Positions 5,005-5,995 of a stretch of DNA of 5,995 nt are shown piece after piece. The translations under genes and the position numbers were made by a program. This DNA comes from Lutibacter sp. (GTDB taxonomy: Bacteria > Bacteroidota > Bacteroidia > Flavobacteriales > Flavobacteriaceae): contig SDWL01000135.1 of NCBI GenBank assembly GCA_004195315.1, positions 1-5,995 on the forward strand, given 5' to 3'. Below the pieces are notes generated by a model. That model did not search any database, was not told the origin of the DNA, and worked only from the letters and a program-made list of their open reading frames with translations. How positions within the stretch are numbered: the stretch's first letter is position 1; every line of letters starts with the position of its first letter.

Positions 5005-5868
5005 TTACTTATTTATTTTTTCAACACATTTTTTAAGCGAAACTTTCCAATGCGAAATTTTTAATTCAAAAGCTCGTTGCATCTTGTTTGTATTTAATAA
5101 ACTAAAATTTGGCCTTTTAGCTTTTGAATTAAATTCTGAAGAAGAAGTTGGTGTAATTTTACACGTATTTTTAGAAAGTTTTACAACTTCTTCTGCAAAT
5201 TGAAACCAACTACATTCACCAGCATTTGCATAATGATATATTTGAACGCCATCATTCTTTAAAAAAGGAATAATTTGTAAAATAGCTTTTGCCAAATTAT
5301 GAGCATTTGTTGGCGAACCTATTTGATCTGAAACGACTGAAATACTTTCTTTCTCTTCACTTAGCCTTAAAATTGTTTTTACAAAGTTATTTCCAAAGTT
5401 TGAATACAACCAAGAAGTTCTAATAATAGCTGAATTACTAGGATTAACGCTTAATAAAGCTTGTTCTCCTTTTAATTTTGAACTACCATAATTGTTTTGT
5501 GGATTTGTTTCTGAAGTTTCTACGTATGGTATTTTTGAAGTTCCATCAAAAACATAGTCTGTTGAAATATGTATCAATTTTAGACAATATTCCTTTGCTA
5601 TTTTTGCTAAATTTTCAACTGCTAAATGGTTAATTTCATTAGCTAAAACAGGTTCGTCTTCAGCTTTATCAACATTTGTATAGGCTGCGCAGTTAATAAT
5701 ATCTGTAATTTTATTTGTTGAAATAAATGTAGAAACCGCTTCAAAATTAGTAATGTCTAAGTTACTTTTATCAGTAAAAAAGAAGGTGTGATTTTGAAAA
5801 TCATTTTCTAAACTTTCTAATTCTAATCCCAATTGCCCTTTTGAGCCTGTAACTAATAAATTACTCAT
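5005..5868 (-). CDS. rfbD: dTDP-4-dehydrorhamnose reductase
   Basis: This 287-residue protein matches RmlD in length and motifs. GSKGQLG (8-14) is the dinucleotide site, AAYTNVDKAE (61-70) is the family signature, STDYVFDG (102-109) gives the catalytic threonine region, and YGSSK (127-131) gives the Tyr-Lys pair. RTSWLY (150-155), DQIGSPT (181-187) and the C-terminal RP pair (252-253) of the substrate domain are also present. It reduces dTDP-4-keto-L-rhamnose to dTDP-L-rhamnose with NAD(P)H, the last step of the pathway. Its ATG lies inside the end of rfbC (8-base overlap), which supports this start and suggests translational coupling. The C-terminus is lysine-rich and complete. Confidence 0.97.
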   Translation of the reverse strand: MSNLLVTGSKGQLGLELESLENDFQNHTFFFTDKSNLDITNFEAVSTFISTNKITDIINCAAYTNVDKAEDEPVLANEINHLAVENLAKIAKEYCLKLIHISTDYVFDGTSKIPYVETSETNPQNNYGSSKLKGEQALLSVNPSNSAIIRTSWLYSNFGNNFVKTILRLSEEKESISVVSDQIGSPTNAHNLAKAILQIIPFLKNDGVQIYHYANAGECSWFQFAEEVVKLSKNTCKITPTSSSEFNSKAKRPNFSLLNTNKMQRAFELKISHWKVSLKKCVEKINK

Positions 5869-5995
5869 TTAAATTGAAACTTTCTTCAAATAAATCAGCC
5901 TTTTTAAAGGTAGGTTGCATTTTATCTTTTTCAGAAATTAGAAGTTGATCAAATGATAATTTCCAATCTATTTTTAAAGATTCATCATTGTACAT
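5861..5995 (-). CDS. rfbC: dTDP-4-dehydrorhamnose 3,5-epimerase, C-terminal part (5' end outside window)
   Basis: The reverse strand is open from the window edge to a TAA at 5861-5863, giving 44 residues. They contain SLKIDWKL and LLISEKDKMQPTFKKADLFE. This is the end of RmlC: a short strand with I-W-L, then LS-KD, then a P-F--A-LFE tail. The enzyme epimerises C3 and C5 of dTDP-4-keto-6-deoxyglucose before RfbD acts. The catalytic histidine and tyrosine are outside the window. The ATG at 5993-5995 is an internal methionine, not the start, because the catalytic jelly-roll must precede it. The stop overlaps the rfbD start as ATGAGTAA, so the two genes are almost certainly cotranscribed. Confidence 0.93.
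   Translation of the reverse strand: MYNDESLKIDWKLSFDQLLISEKDKMQPTFKKADLFEESFNLNE

Noticed and set aside
4988..5007. Rho-independent terminator after rfbD
   Set aside because: The GGATATTCC dyad is only a few base pairs with no following T-run in the direction of transcription, and rfbB follows in the same orientation.
4876..5064. Plus-strand open frame of 62 residues across the rfbD-rfbB spacer
   Set aside because: It overlaps both flanking genes antisense and its hydrophobic, aromatic residues follow from AT-rich DNA. No family resemblance.

Overview
The window is AT-rich and its genes all lie on the minus strand. The gene families, the A-rich leaders without clear Shine-Dalgarno sequences, and two small four-helix-bundle (S23/IVS-type) genes between sugar genes all point to a Bacteroidota bacterium, most likely a Flavobacteriaceae-like one. 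This assignment is inferred from gene content and base composition, not from a marker gene. The locus makes nucleotide sugars for a surface polysaccharide (O-antigen, capsule or exopolysaccharide).

In the direction of transcription (right to left) the order is: the C-terminal end of rfbC (5861-5995, cut by the window edge), rfbD (5005-5868), rfbB (3872-4885), a WbpP/TviC-type UDP-GlcNAc 4-epimerase (2673-3662), an intact four-helix-bundle gene (2233-2607), a WbpO/TviB-type UDP-HexNAc dehydrogenase (797-2080), a second four-helix-bundle gene broken by an in-frame TAG (302-667), and the N-terminal 64 residues of a UDP-glucose 6-dehydrogenase (1-192, cut by the window edge). RfbB, RfbC and RfbD belong to the dTDP-L-rhamnose route; rfbA is not in view. 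The epimerase and the WbpO/TviB dehydrogenase together convert UDP-GlcNAc to UDP-GalNAcA. Ugd would add UDP-glucuronate. No glycosyltransferase, flippase or polymerase is visible; these should lie outside the window.

The unusual part is between the genes. Every gap except rfbD-rfbB is filled with short-period tandem repeats. Three arrays (267-310, 713-790, 3728-3866) use related 6-bp units and read A/C-rich, G-poor on the transcript. A fourth (2091-2208) uses 7/14-bp units in almost perfect phase. A fifth block (2626-2670) is the same 7-bp family in the opposite orientation, so the intact four-helix-bundle gene sits between inverted copies that match at 22 of 23 positions. The two four-helix-bundle genes are of different subfamilies, and each is bordered by its own repeat family. 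This suggests that a four-helix-bundle gene plus flanking repeats may form a cassette that settles in gaps of polysaccharide operons, similar to the S23/IVS elements known from some bacterial 23S rRNA genes. That reading is a hypothesis; the repeats, their orientation and the TAG are directly visible.

With all genes counted, the longest gene-free stretch is 209 bases (3663-3871), and it is mostly repeat. No tRNA, rRNA, CRISPR array, transposase or convincing terminator was seen, and no clear Bacteroidota TAnnTTTG promoter was found in the gaps.
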